This document shows positions 26,405 through 34,488 of a DNA stretch of 64,000 nt, piece by piece. This DNA is from Sulfurovum sp. GTDB taxonomy: Bacteria > Campylobacterota > Campylobacteria > Campylobacterales > Sulfurovaceae. The stretch lies in NCBI GenBank assembly GCA_027082955.1, contig JALWTA010000014.1, positions 20,628 through 84,627 on the forward strand, in the 5' to 3' direction. How positions within the stretch are numbered: position 1 is the stretch's first letter; every line of letters begins with the position of its first letter. Both the position numbers and the translations under genes were made by a program. The notes below the pieces were generated by a model that was given only the letters and a program-made list of their open reading frames with translations, had not been told where the DNA came from and searched no databases.

Positions 26405-26767
26405 TTATTTTTCAGGCACAAAATCCAAAGAGATTGAGTTAACGCAGTGGCGTGTCTGTTTGGGGGTGAAGCCCTCACCTTTGAAGACATGTCCAAGGTG
26501 ACCGCCACAGTTGGCACAGACAATCTCTATACGTCTGCCGTCAGCATCTGGCACCTCCTTGACTGCTCCGGGGAAGGCGTCATCAAAGCTTGGCCACCCT
26601 GTGCCGCTGTCAAATTTGGCACTTGAGGGAAAGAGCGGTGTATTGCACTGGCGGCAGATGTAGGTGCCGTCTTTGTGGTGGTCCCAGAACTTTCCGGTAA
26701 AGGCGCGTTCGGTTCCTTTGTGGAGGATGACGTACTGTTCTTCTTCTGTGAGTGTATTGTATGGCAT
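26405..26767 (-). CDS. msrB: Peptide-methionine (R)-S-oxide reductase MsrB
   Basis: MsrB reduces the R form of methionine sulfoxide. The 120-residue protein has both zinc CxxC pairs (CRQC near 40, CANC near 88), the substrate motif SGTGWPSF and the catalytic Cys in [11 protein letters not shown]. It has no signal peptide, so it is cytoplasmic, unlike the Msr fusion 0.8 kb away. Confidence 0.97.
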   Translation of the reverse strand: MPYNTLTEEEQYVILHKGTERAFTGKFWDHHKDGTYICRQCNTPLFPSSAKFDSGTGWPSFDDAFPGAVKEVPDADGRRIEIVCANCGGHLGHVFKGEGFTPKQTRHCVNSISLDFVPEK

Positions 26768-26784
26768 AGTGATTCTTTTATTCT

Positions 26785-27015
26785 TTACTTGTCAAATGTT
26801 TCAGCTTTTCTATTGGGTACTTTTTTTAGCATCGATGACAGATGTGCGGCACTTCCTTCTTTTGCACGTTCTTCAAGGTAGTCATAGGTTTGCAGTGCTG
26901 ACAGTTTCTCGGCTATTGCCGTAGCGATAAACTGGTTCATCGATATATTCTCTCGTTTAGAAAACTCTTTAAGACGCATGCCCAATGATTCGGGTAATCT
27001 CAGTGCTACATTCAT
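26785..27015 (-). CDS. Ribbon-helix-helix antitoxin of the PIN toxin
   Basis: The 76-residue protein starts with an RHH fold: [20 protein letters not shown] (strand and helix 1), [15 protein letters not shown] (helix 2), of the HicB/CopG type, followed by a variable toxin-binding tail. Its ATG overlaps the toxin stop (ATGA), and AAGGAG inside the toxin gene serves as ribosome-binding site. Order is toxin first, antitoxin second, the less common arrangement. Confidence 0.85.
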   Translation of the reverse strand: MNVALRLPESLGMRLKEFSKRENISMNQFIATAIAEKLSALQTYDYLEERAKEGSAAHLSSMLKKVPNRKAETFDK

Positions 27016-27455
27016 GGTAATACTCCTTTGTCAAATAGTTCGGCGGGGGTAAGTATGTCAATGCCGAAATACTTTTTTACCCCTTCAAAATCTTTTGTAT
27101 TGTAAGTGATGATGGCTTTTGCCTGTCCGTTGACAGCAGTCTCCAGCACCTTGTCATCAAAGCTGTCTTTCAAAAAAGGTCTCCATAAAAAATGAAGCTT
27201 TGTTTTATGTGAGATAGCTACAATATCTGACACAATAAGACGAATCTCCTGTTCGCTAAAATAGTCATATTTTTGTCTATTTTTGGGTCTTAGCAAAACC
27301 TCTTCAAACTCCAGCGCCAACGGTACAGAGATCACATTGTAGTGTACATCTTTCAATGCCTGCGCTGTAAGCAACTCTATGAGTTGATAAGATTTTCCTT
27401 TACTGGAAAAGAGTGCAGACAACACCACATTGGTATCGATCACAATCTTATACAT
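27012..27455 (-). CDS. PIN-domain ribonuclease toxin
   Basis: The 147-residue protein MYKIVIDTNVVLSALFSSKG is a PIN-family putative toxin, with the first catalytic Asp in IDTN, Glu in LEFEEVL and further Asp in DSFDDKVLETAV and TYNTKDF. PIN toxins cut RNA and are neutralised by RHH partners. I choose ATG 27455 over a GTG eight codons upstream because a TATAAT at 27462-27467 (complement) would start transcription almost at this ATG. Confidence 0.85.
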   Translation of the reverse strand: MYKIVIDTNVVLSALFSSKGKSYQLIELLTAQALKDVHYNVISVPLALEFEEVLLRPKNRQKYDYFSEQEIRLIVSDIVAISHKTKLHFLWRPFLKDSFDDKVLETAVNGQAKAIITYNTKDFEGVKKYFGIDILTPAELFDKGVLP

Positions 27456-27456
27456 A

Positions 27457-27478
27457 TGTATATTATATATGATATACA
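27457..27478. promoter_or_regulatory. Operator and promoter of the PIN/RHH operon
   Basis: TGTATAT and ATATACA form perfect 7-bp arms around an 8-nt spacer, with the leftward -10 box (TATAAT, 27462-27467) inside. An RHH antitoxin bound here would block RNA polymerase. The -10 ends only 6 nt before ATG 27455, suggesting a leaderless transcript. Confidence 0.5.
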
Positions 27479-27504
27479 CTTATGCCAATATAAAACCACT
27501 GTTT

Positions 27505-28746
27505 CTATTTTTTTAACTTATCCCTTGGCACAAACTCCAAAACCGTTGCGTTGATGCAGTAGCGCCGTTTGCCGCCCGGGGCATCGTTGAAGACGTGTCC
27601 CAGATGTGCGCCGCTTTTACGTGCAACGATCTCTACACGGTGCATGCCGTAGCTATTGTCCTCTTTTTCAATGACGGCACCCTTGACAGGTTTGTAGAAG
27701 CTCAGCCATCCAGAGCCGGAGTTGAAACGGTCACGTGTGTCGAAGAGGATGTCGCCGCTGATGGTGTCGATGAAAACACCGTCACTGGTATGTTTGAACT
27801 TTTCGTAGCGTTTACAGAAGCGGCTCTCAGTACTTTTGTTGAACGCGATATCGAACGCTTCGCTGTCAGTACCGAGCTTGAAGGCACCAAGCGCTTTGTA
27901 AAATGCTTTTTCATCCATGTAGCCTACATGTCTGTAAACCTCTTTGCCATCTTCTATGAAAAGAATAGTCGGAGTTCCTTCTACAGCTCCTTTGAGCGTG
28001 AACCCCTCAAGCTCTTTCTGTTGTGCTGTACGCAGCGGTATGGTACCGTGGTAGTGGTCAGTCACATCGAACTTGAAGTTTTCACAAAAACGGCAGTGCG
28101 GTGCGGTGATGACCATGATCTCCTTGCCGCCAAGCGGTGTTACCTTCGAGGTACTTTGTTTCTGTGCACTCTTTTCAAACTTTACTCCGGTGGCATGGTT
28201 GGGACAGTAGCCAAAAGGGTGTTTTTTCAGATAGTTCTGATGGTATGCTTCAGCAGGCCAGAACTTTTTGAGTGGTTTGATCTCTGTGGTGATAGTGCCG
28301 TATCCTGCCTTAGTCAGAAGTTTCTGGTAGCGTGCCTTCGTTTCAAAGGCTATCTTCTTTTGCTTCGGCGTGGTGTAGTAGATGGCACTTCGGTAGTTGT
28401 TGCCTCTGTCGTTGCCCTGACGATTGCCTTGTGTAGGGTCGTGCATCTGCCAAAAAGACTTGATGAGTTGTTCTGCTGTAATCTTGCTGTCATCGTAGAC
28501 CACTTCGACCGATTCGGCATGGTTGACAAGCCCCTTTGGGGGATTGTGACGATATTTCAGCACAGTATCATAATCGGGGTTGTCATAGCTGCCGCCTGCG
28601 TATCCGGAAGTAGCTTTGATGACACCGGGCATGGCTTCAAAATGCTTTTCGACACCCCAGAAGCAGCCTGCGGCAAAGACGATGGTTTGCGGTTTCGCCC
28701 ATAGCGAGAGAGCAAGTGTCAATAGTAGTAAAAAGGTTTTCATCAT
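27505..28746 (-). CDS. Exported MsrA-thioredoxin-MsrB fusion protein
   Basis: The 413-residue protein has a signal peptide (KTFLLLLTLALSLWA), an MsrA domain with catalytic Cys28 in GCFWG and running to about residue 200, a middle domain at about 205-300 with CRFC in a TAPHCRFCENF context and a cis-Pro motif GTPTILF, and a C-terminal MsrB domain with SGSGWLSFY and catalytic Cys in RRYCIN. The first and third repair S- and R-methionine sulfoxides; the middle one looks like a built-in thioredoxin-fold reductant. The MsrB part lacks the zinc CxxC pairs. Start may be the first or second Met. Confidence 0.92.
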   Translation of the reverse strand: MMKTFLLLLTLALSLWAKPQTIVFAAGCFWGVEKHFEAMPGVIKATSGYAGGSYDNPDYDTVLKYRHNPPKGLVNHAESVEVVYDDSKITAEQLIKSFWQMHDPTQGNRQGNDRGNNYRSAIYYTTPKQKKIAFETKARYQKLLTKAGYGTITTEIKPLKKFWPAEAYHQNYLKKHPFGYCPNHATGVKFEKSAQKQSTSKVTPLGGKEIMVITAPHCRFCENFKFDVTDHYHGTIPLRTAQQKELEGFTLKGAVEGTPTILFIEDGKEVYRHVGYMDEKAFYKALGAFKLGTDSEAFDIAFNKSTESRFCKRYEKFKHTSDGVFIDTISGDILFDTRDRFNSGSGWLSFYKPVKGAVIEKEDNSYGMHRVEIVARKSGAHLGHVFNDAPGGKRRYCINATVLEFVPRDKLKK

Positions 28747-28784
28747 TGTTCCTTAGTGTTCATTGTGTTCCCTAAATAATCACC

Positions 28785-28950
28785 GGTTTCACTCGACAGC
28801 TCTGGCAGTCGCGAACGTGAGAAGCGTCAGCAAAAGACAACTGCTTGTCGTTTTCAGCTTCGGAACCGAAACGATCGGAGCGAATGCGAAGCCGTGGAGG
28901 CGAGCCCGTTTCACGGGTGAAGCGCTCCTTTGTCGCCATCGAGTGAAACC
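28785..28950. repeat. 166-bp inverted-repeat element with internal hairpins
   Basis: GGTTTCACTCGA (28785-28796) and its exact complement TCGAGTGAAACC (28939-28950) bound the element. Inside are further stems: GACAA/TTGTC, TTCGG-aa-CCGAA, GGAGCG/CGCTCC and CCCGT-ttc-ACGGG. It is more GC-rich than its flanks and fills half of the 333-nt gap between the Msr fusion and the CvfB-like gene. A MITE-like repeat or a structured RNA are both possible. Confidence 0.65.
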
Positions 28951-29016
28951 TACGTATAGGGAAAAGATTTAGGTACGTTAGTCTACCCAAAAAGTGTGTA
29001 GCAGTGTGGAATAGGG

Positions 29017-29022
29017 TATAAT
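29017..29022 (+). promoter_or_regulatory. -10 box of the CvfB-like gene
   Basis: TATAAT lies 58 nt before ATG 29080, just after the inverted-repeat element. Confidence 0.4.
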
Positions 29023-29079
29023 ACACCAAACACGATCAATTGACGTGAGCATATCACGAAATCATACAAACGGAACCAC

Positions 29080-29943
29080 ATGATATACCCCAAACAACCT
29101 AACGAGCATATAGCCATCGGTAAGATCAATACCCTCAAAATAGAACGCGATACTGACTACGGTTACTATCTCAGTGCCAAAGATGGTGAAGAGGTGCTTT
29201 TGCCCAATGTTTACATCATGGAAGATGAGATGCCTATGGGCAGTCTGCTCGATGTCTTTGTCTATACCGACAGTGAAGACCGGCCAGTGGCAACAACAAA
29301 GATACCTTACGCAAAGCTGGGAGAGTACGGCTACTTTACTGTAGTGGACTATAAGAGTTATGGTGCCTTTGTCAACTGGGGGCTTCCCAAAGATCTGTTT
29401 GTGCCGCTCTCACAGCAAAAAGAGCATTTTCATATCGGTAAAAAGTATGTTCTGAGGGTCTGTCTTGACGAGAAGACCGGTAGGCTTTACGGTACGCAGA
29501 AGATCGGCAAATATTTTGAACGATCACTCAAAGGGCTGCACCCGAATAAAATCTGCGAGATGCTTGTATTGGCACAGACACCGCTTGGTTACAAAGTGAT
29601 TGTTGACAACCGTTATGAGGGGATGCTCTTTGCCAATGAGATCTTTGAAACCATTCGGGTAGGTGACAAAAAGAGAGGGTACATCAAATCGCTGCGCAAG
29701 GATGGCAAGCTTGATATGTCGCTCCAGCCTATCGGCAGAGAGGCAAAACTCTCTGTGGCTGAGGGTACGGTTCTTCAACTGCTCAAAGAGGCTGACGGGT
29801 CACTGCCGTTTACCTACAAAAGCGATGCAGAGGCGATTGCCAAGACATTTGGACTGAGCAAGAAAAACTTCAAGCGAACGCTTACGGCACTGATTGCAGA
29901 GGGACGTATTGTGCTAGAGGATGATGCCATAAAACTTCCTTGA
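29080..29943 (+). CDS. CvfB-family S1-like RNA-binding protein
   Basis: The 287-residue protein matches the CvfB/YitL family: three S1-like OB domains (first about residues 5-65, second 68-135 with GAFVNWGLPKDLFVPLSQQ, third 150-215 with GYKVIVDNRYEGMLF) and a C-terminal winged helix (about 225-285). Relatives bind RNA and affect gene expression; the B. subtilis and S. aureus proteins influence virulence or stress traits. Function here is inferred from the family only. Confidence 0.88.
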   Translation: MIYPKQPNEHIAIGKINTLKIERDTDYGYYLSAKDGEEVLLPNVYIMEDEMPMGSLLDVFVYTDSEDRPVATTKIPYAKLGEYGYFTVVDYKSYGAFVNWGLPKDLFVPLSQQKEHFHIGKKYVLRVCLDEKTGRLYGTQKIGKYFERSLKGLHPNKICEMLVLAQTPLGYKVIVDNRYEGMLFANEIFETIRVGDKKRGYIKSLRKDGKLDMSLQPIGREAKLSVAEGTVLQLLKEADGSLPFTYKSDAEAIAKTFGLSKKNFKRTLTALIAEGRIVLEDDAIKLP

Positions 29944-29955
29944 AGGACTTTGGTT

Positions 29956-29976
29956 TGTAGAATGATATAATCTACA
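29956..29976. promoter_or_regulatory. Inverted repeat around the -10 box of the YidB-like gene
   Basis: TGTAGA and TCTACA are perfect arms; the TATAAT at 29966-29971 spans the spacer and right arm. This placement would suit a repressor. Confidence 0.35.
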
Positions 29977-30023
29977 GATAATGCCATGTTACAATGGAAT
30001 GATTTCAATACAAAGGAACAGCA

Positions 30024-30470
30024 ATGGATTTGAACGAACTTTTTCAAATGGGTGCACAGCTTATTCAGAACAACAGTGATGATGCAACAACCGGACTCGA
30101 CCTTGGTGATATCGCCAATGCCATCGGTTCTCTGATCCAGAACGAAGAGGGAGGGCTTGATCTCTCAACATTCGTTTCAGGGCTTTCTGAGAATGGACTG
30201 GGTGAGATTGTCGGTTCATGGCTTGGCAACGGAGAGAACAAAGCGATCGATCCTGAGCAGGTAAGCGCACTGCTGGGTTCTGAGAAGGTTTCTCAGTTTG
30301 CTTCCCAGCTTGGACTCGAAGAGGGCAGCGCACTGCAGGCACTTGCCGATGCCCTGCCTCAAGTGGTAGACCAGGCAACTTCCGGTGAAGGCAGCATTGT
30401 CGATCAGATGCTCGATCAGGTTGGCGGTGCAGAGGGTGCCATGGGTATGCTTGGCAAGATGTTCGGATAA
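30024..30470 (+). CDS. YidB-family (DUF937) protein
   Basis: The 148-residue acidic, all-helical protein resembles E. coli YidB: LSENGLGEIVGSWLGNGEN, then DPEQVSALLGSEKVSQFASQ, LADALPQVVDQ, typical of the DUF937 fold. Function unknown. No signal peptide or membrane segment. Confidence 0.75.
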   Translation: MDLNELFQMGAQLIQNNSDDATTGLDLGDIANAIGSLIQNEEGGLDLSTFVSGLSENGLGEIVGSWLGNGENKAIDPEQVSALLGSEKVSQFASQLGLEEGSALQALADALPQVVDQATSGEGSIVDQMLDQVGGAEGAMGMLGKMFG

Positions 30471-30544
30471 CCTGACTGCATGAAATTGTCTGTCAATTTG
30501 ACAGATAATTTCAATCTTTCTCTCTTTTTGGCTACACTTCCTCT

Positions 30545-32083
30545 ATGAAACTTTTTACTCTTTTCTTGATACCTTTTTTGCTTCTTGCCAGACCGTTCAA
30601 AGTAGCAAGTTACAATGTCGAAAACCTCTTCGATGCCGTCTACAACGGTACGGAGTATGAGGAGTTCATCCCCGGAAGGCACAACTGGAACCGGCGTATG
30701 GCAGAGAGAAAGCTTGACCATACCGCCGAGGTGCTGTGTGATCTAGATGCCGATATTGTCGGATTGCAGGAGGTAGAGAATACGCATGTATTCGAGCAGC
30801 TGCGCACACGCCTCAAACGTGTCGGGTGCGGGTACCGCTACGGAGCGATCACCCACAAACGGGGTGCCCCGATACAAGTGGCACTCCTCTCACGTTTTCC
30901 CATACGCAGTGTCCGTGAGATACAGGTTAGCTACAGCCCGCGGGTACGGAACATTCTTGAAGCGGATGTGCGTGTGGATGGGCAGGATTTGAAGATTTTT
31001 GTCAATCACTGGAAGTCCAAAAGCAGAAAAGGGTATGAGAGTAAACGTATCGCCTATGCCAAAGCACTGAAACGACGCATCGATGCGATGTCGTCAGACA
31101 AAGCCTACATTGTACTGGGAGATCTCAATACCGATTACGATGCCTACCTGACACTGCCAAAACGGTTGAACGATACCGGTGGAAGAATCGGCTTGAACCA
31201 TTTGCTCAAAACAGTTAAAAACGGTGAGCTTCTTACGCCGGAAACCATTCTTCCGCTACATCAGGAACACGTTGATCTCTGGACACAGCTGCCCTTCTCT
31301 AAACGGTGGAGCCACAAATTTTACGGGAGAAAAAGCACACTCGACCACATCCTCCTGCCTGCATCGATGTTTGACGGCAAAGGTATTGACTATGTCAACG
31401 GTTCGTTTGGTGTCTTTAAAGCCGATTATCTCTTTACAAAAAAAGGGTACATCAACAGCTGGCAGATCAAAGGTGCTCAGCATACAGGTAGAGGCTACTC
31501 CGATCATCTGCCTATTTATGCACTGTTTGATACAAAGCCTTTTGTGCATGCAGCAAAATATGTGCCGCCAAAACCGGTAAACGGCACTATCGAGATGCTC
31601 TACCAAAAAGAGAAGCTTGACGTACCTGTCGATCTGAAACATTCGGTTGTCGTACTTAAACGCGGGCGCTATGCGGTGCTGAAACAGCATCCTGGGGGCA
31701 GGGGTATTTTTGTATTTGGTACGGCACGAGGACTGCAAGAGGGGAGTGTCTACACCCTCAGGGTGCAGGAGATCCATACCTACAAGGGTCTCAAGGAGAT
31801 TACTGCCATGGTGAAGCTGAAAGAGGAGGGGAAAGTACAACTTTCTCCATACTACGGTTCACTCAAGAGCATGCGTCAAAATGAGGTTGTACGTGACATT
31901 ACAGGCACATATAAAAGAGGATACCTCTATACTCAGGGAGAAAAAATACCGTTCTATTTTAAAAATTGCGCCCTCACTCCGCCAAACGGCAGTAAACTCA
32001 AGATAGCCTATGCGCATATAGGGTATTATAAGAGACTGCAACTGGTTGTCTACAGCCGGAAAGATTTTACTGTACTGGAGTAA
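30545..32083 (+). CDS. Secreted endonuclease/exonuclease/phosphatase-family nuclease
   Basis: The 512-residue protein has a signal peptide (KLFTLFLIPFLLLA) and an EEP (DNase I-like) domain: SYNVENLF with metal/catalytic Asn near 22, VGLQEVEN with the metal Glu near 80, NHWKSKS with catalytic His near 158, LGDLNTDYDA near 195 and a final SDHLP near 318. The C-terminal 170 residues look like OB-fold/beta domains (GSVYTLRVQEIHTYKGLKEI). It likely degrades extracellular DNA, for nutrients or biofilm remodelling. HemJ follows after 3 nt. Confidence 0.85.
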   Translation: MKLFTLFLIPFLLLARPFKVASYNVENLFDAVYNGTEYEEFIPGRHNWNRRMAERKLDHTAEVLCDLDADIVGLQEVENTHVFEQLRTRLKRVGCGYRYGAITHKRGAPIQVALLSRFPIRSVREIQVSYSPRVRNILEADVRVDGQDLKIFVNHWKSKSRKGYESKRIAYAKALKRRIDAMSSDKAYIVLGDLNTDYDAYLTLPKRLNDTGGRIGLNHLLKTVKNGELLTPETILPLHQEHVDLWTQLPFSKRWSHKFYGRKSTLDHILLPASMFDGKGIDYVNGSFGVFKADYLFTKKGYINSWQIKGAQHTGRGYSDHLPIYALFDTKPFVHAAKYVPPKPVNGTIEMLYQKEKLDVPVDLKHSVVVLKRGRYAVLKQHPGGRGIFVFGTARGLQEGSVYTLRVQEIHTYKGLKEITAMVKLKEEGKVQLSPYYGSLKSMRQNEVVRDITGTYKRGYLYTQGEKIPFYFKNCALTPPNGSKLKIAYAHIGYYKRLQLVVYSRKDFTVLE

Positions 32084-32086
32084 GGA

Positions 32087-32521
32087 ATGGCGTACTACAC
32101 ATGGATACTGGCATTTCATGTCATGAGTTTTATCAGTTGGATGGCAATGTTGTTCTACTTGCCGAGACTCTTTATCTACCACCGGGAACATGCCGATATA
32201 AAAGCCTTTACAGAAGTGGTTAAGATACAGGAGTACAAACTGATGAAGTATATCGGCGTACCTGCAATGTGGGCGACGATCATCTCGGGTGGTACGATGC
32301 TCTACCTTAACAGCGGCATTTTCTCAAGCGGCGGCTGGATGCATGCAAAACTCTTTTTTGTCGCACTGCTGATTGCCTACCATTTCTCTTTGGAGAAGAT
32401 ACGCAAACGTATGCTTGAGGATGATCACTATAAAACCGGAAAATGGTTTAGAGTGTACAATGAAGTACCGACACTGCTGATGATCGGCATTGTTATCATG
32501 GTAGTTGTGAGACCGTTTTAA
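32087..32521 (+). CDS. hemJ: Protoporphyrinogen oxidase HemJ
   Basis: HemJ oxidises protoporphyrinogen IX to protoporphyrin IX in heme synthesis. The 144-residue membrane protein has four hydrophobic helices, the N-terminal conserved His in WILAFHVMSFISWMAMLFYLPRL region, Lys in EYKLMKYI, and the YNEVPTLLMIGIV motif near the end. It supports the many cytochromes expected of this lifestyle. Coupled to the upstream nuclease gene by position only. Confidence 0.92.
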   Translation: MAYYTWILAFHVMSFISWMAMLFYLPRLFIYHREHADIKAFTEVVKIQEYKLMKYIGVPAMWATIISGGTMLYLNSGIFSSGGWMHAKLFFVALLIAYHFSLEKIRKRMLEDDHYKTGKWFRVYNEVPTLLMIGIVIMVVVRPF

Positions 32522-32547
32522 AACCATGAAACTAAATTATTTTGTGT

Positions 32548-32553
32548 TATAAT
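32548..32553 (+). promoter_or_regulatory. -10 box of the DUF2231 gene
   Basis: TATAAT 33 nt before ATG 32586, in a 64-nt gap. Confidence 0.4.
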
Positions 32554-32585
32554 CTTTCACATCAAACCATATAAAGGATAAACCC

Positions 32586-33386
32586 ATGGAACTACCCGCT
32601 TTGAAACTGCCGCAGGTGCACCTGCCGTTTGATATTCCGCTGTTGGCACATCCGCCAATTGATCATTTTGTAATTGCTATTCCGGTGTTGGTACTGCTGA
32701 TCGAGATCATTAACATCTTCGCCAAAAAACGTGCGATCGGAACGATCTCTTTTGTACTGCTTGTCATCGGTATGGTTGCGGCTGTCGGTGCCTACCTGAC
32801 AGGACTGCATGATGGTTCCGAAGTGTTTGATGCTCTGACACAGGCAGGACAGTCCGAACTGAAAGAGCATAAGCTTCTGGGAACCTACCTTATGCTGGCT
32901 TCTGCGGTGGTTGTCGTATTCAAATTGCTTTCTGCGATGATCAAGCGCGGATTGATGAAGGCTACGTATCTGCTCGTATTGATCGTTTTTGTTGCAGGTC
33001 TTTTCAAGCAGGGACATGACGGGGGAGAACTTGTCTACAAATATGGCGCCAATGTCGCACGTGTTGCCGATCTTGACAGTGATCTTTCCGATGCCCAAGA
33101 TGAGCTTGACGATGCCAATGATGCATTGAGCAATGTGAAGTCACAGCTTCAGGAGTTGAAGGCAAAAGCGGCACAGGGAACGACAGAAGCGAAGCAAACA
33201 GTTTCCAAGGTTGTTGACACTGCGGTACAAAAAACAGAAGAAGCGGTTGAAAAGGTCAAACAGAGCGCAGCAGATACGGTTGGTGTAGTGAAACAGAAAG
33301 CTGCAGAAATGACTGAGAGTGCACCGACTCCGGAGATCGAGAAAGTTTCACAAGAGCCTCAGCCGGTTCCCGTAGAAACACACTGA
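32586..33386 (+). CDS. DUF2231 membrane protein with coiled-coil tail
   Basis: The 266-residue protein starts with a DUF2231 module (LAHPPIDHFVIAIPVLVLLI and three more hydrophobic helices, with His in HPPIDH and GLHDG) up to about residue 150, then a long charged coiled coil (DLDSDLSDAQDELDDANDAL) with repeated Ala/Lys/Glu segments and a Pro-rich end. DUF2231 proteins often accompany electron-transport genes and may bind heme via their His. The long amphipathic tail, possibly in the periplasm, is an added feature. Function unknown. Confidence 0.75.
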   Translation: MELPALKLPQVHLPFDIPLLAHPPIDHFVIAIPVLVLLIEIINIFAKKRAIGTISFVLLVIGMVAAVGAYLTGLHDGSEVFDALTQAGQSELKEHKLLGTYLMLASAVVVVFKLLSAMIKRGLMKATYLLVLIVFVAGLFKQGHDGGELVYKYGANVARVADLDSDLSDAQDELDDANDALSNVKSQLQELKAKAAQGTTEAKQTVSKVVDTAVQKTEEAVEKVKQSAADTVGVVKQKAAEMTESAPTPEIEKVSQEPQPVPVETH

Positions 33387-33399
33387 CAGCATGTTGTGA

Positions 33400-33750
33400 T
33401 CAGGACGATCCGTCGTCCTCATCCTCATCCATTTCATACTTCTCTTTAGGCTCTACCTTTTTCAGTGTAGAGAGGTAAGCCGCCATCTCTTCTATCTGTT
33501 TATCTGTCAATGACTGTGCGAAAGAAACCATAATTGTACCAAATGCACTGCGTGTTTTCCCGGCTTTAAGATCCTTTAGCCGTCTGACAAGCACCTCTTT
33601 CTTTCTGCCTTGAAGTCTTGGTGTTACACCGATTCCTTCGGCATAGATACCATGACAGGAACTGCATCCGTTTTTCATATAGAGCTGCTGCATGTTTTCT
33701 CCAGCAAAAAGCAGCGATGATAGCACAAAAATCCATGTCATATGTCGCAT
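33400..33750 (-). CDS. Small periplasmic cytochrome c with acidic tail
   Basis: The 116-residue protein has a signal peptide (MTWIFVLSSLLFAG), a single heme-c motif CSSCH near residue 29 and a likely axial Met in GTIMVSFAQSLTDKQI, as in class I cytochromes. The end is unusually acidic (EKYEMDEDEDDGSS), which may guide docking to basic partners. It follows truA by 12 nt in the long leftward operon, so it may be expressed with it. Confidence 0.88.
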   Translation of the reverse strand: MRHMTWIFVLSSLLFAGENMQQLYMKNGCSSCHGIYAEGIGVTPRLQGRKKEVLVRRLKDLKAGKTRSAFGTIMVSFAQSLTDKQIEEMAAYLSTLKKVEPKEKYEMDEDEDDGSS

Positions 33751-33762
33751 TATTATCTCCTT

Positions 33763-34488
33763 TCAATAAAATATCTTTGCCAAATAAAGTCCCTGTGCAG
33801 GTGCAAGGGTATGCAGGTACTGTCTTTCTCCTGCAAGTTGTGACAAAAGAGAGTGCCTATCCCATTTTCCAAAAGCGTATTGCATAACGCCCTCTACCAT
33901 CATCCTCACCTGTGATCGCAAAAAACCGTCCGCTTCAAATGTAATAATGTGGCGGTTTTTATATCGGTAGTAGCGGCTATGGTAAATTGTCCGTACGGTT
34001 GTATGGGGCTGGGAGCCTGTTTTGTGAAAGTATTTAAAGTCATGTTCACCCTCAAAGAGTGAGAGCGCCTCATGTAGTTTATCTATCTCAAAATGAGCCG
34101 GATAGCTCGCTAGGTATCGTCTCTCAAACACAGAAGGGGTTGTTGTGGTGAAGAGATAGCGGTAAAGGCGTTTTTGGGCCGAAAAGCGTGCATGAAAATG
34201 CATATCGACGGGGGTGATATGCTTGATGTAGATGCCATCCAGCTTTTGGTTCAGAATATATCGGAGCCTTTGTATATCGTGCCAAAAATCAGGTATATCA
34301 AAGTGTATCACCTGACCTGTTGCATGGACACCTCGGTCTGTTCGTCCGCTTCCAATGACCGGACTGTCAATATGAAGTGAACGCAGAACATCCTCTATGG
34401 CATGTGTTATGGTCAAAGGTGTGGAGGTTTGCCGCTGGAAACCGTAAAAGGCACTTCCATCGTAGGCAATAACTGCTTTGATGCGCAT
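33763..34488 (-). CDS. truA: tRNA pseudouridine(38-40) synthase TruA
   Basis: TruA makes pseudouridine in the tRNA anticodon stem. The 241-residue protein begins MRIKAVIAYDGSAFYGFQRQ and has the catalytic Asp in GSGRTDRGVHATGQV near residue 50, and FLRSQVRMMVEGVM near 200. ATG 34488 overlaps the lptF-type stop by one base (TAATG); a longer upstream frame is only read-through of the neighbour. Confidence 0.96.
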   Translation of the reverse strand: MRIKAVIAYDGSAFYGFQRQTSTPLTITHAIEDVLRSLHIDSPVIGSGRTDRGVHATGQVIHFDIPDFWHDIQRLRYILNQKLDGIYIKHITPVDMHFHARFSAQKRLYRYLFTTTTPSVFERRYLASYPAHFEIDKLHEALSLFEGEHDFKYFHKTGSQPHTTVRTIYHSRYYRYKNRHIITFEADGFLRSQVRMMVEGVMQYAFGKWDRHSLLSQLAGERQYLHTLAPAQGLYLAKIFY

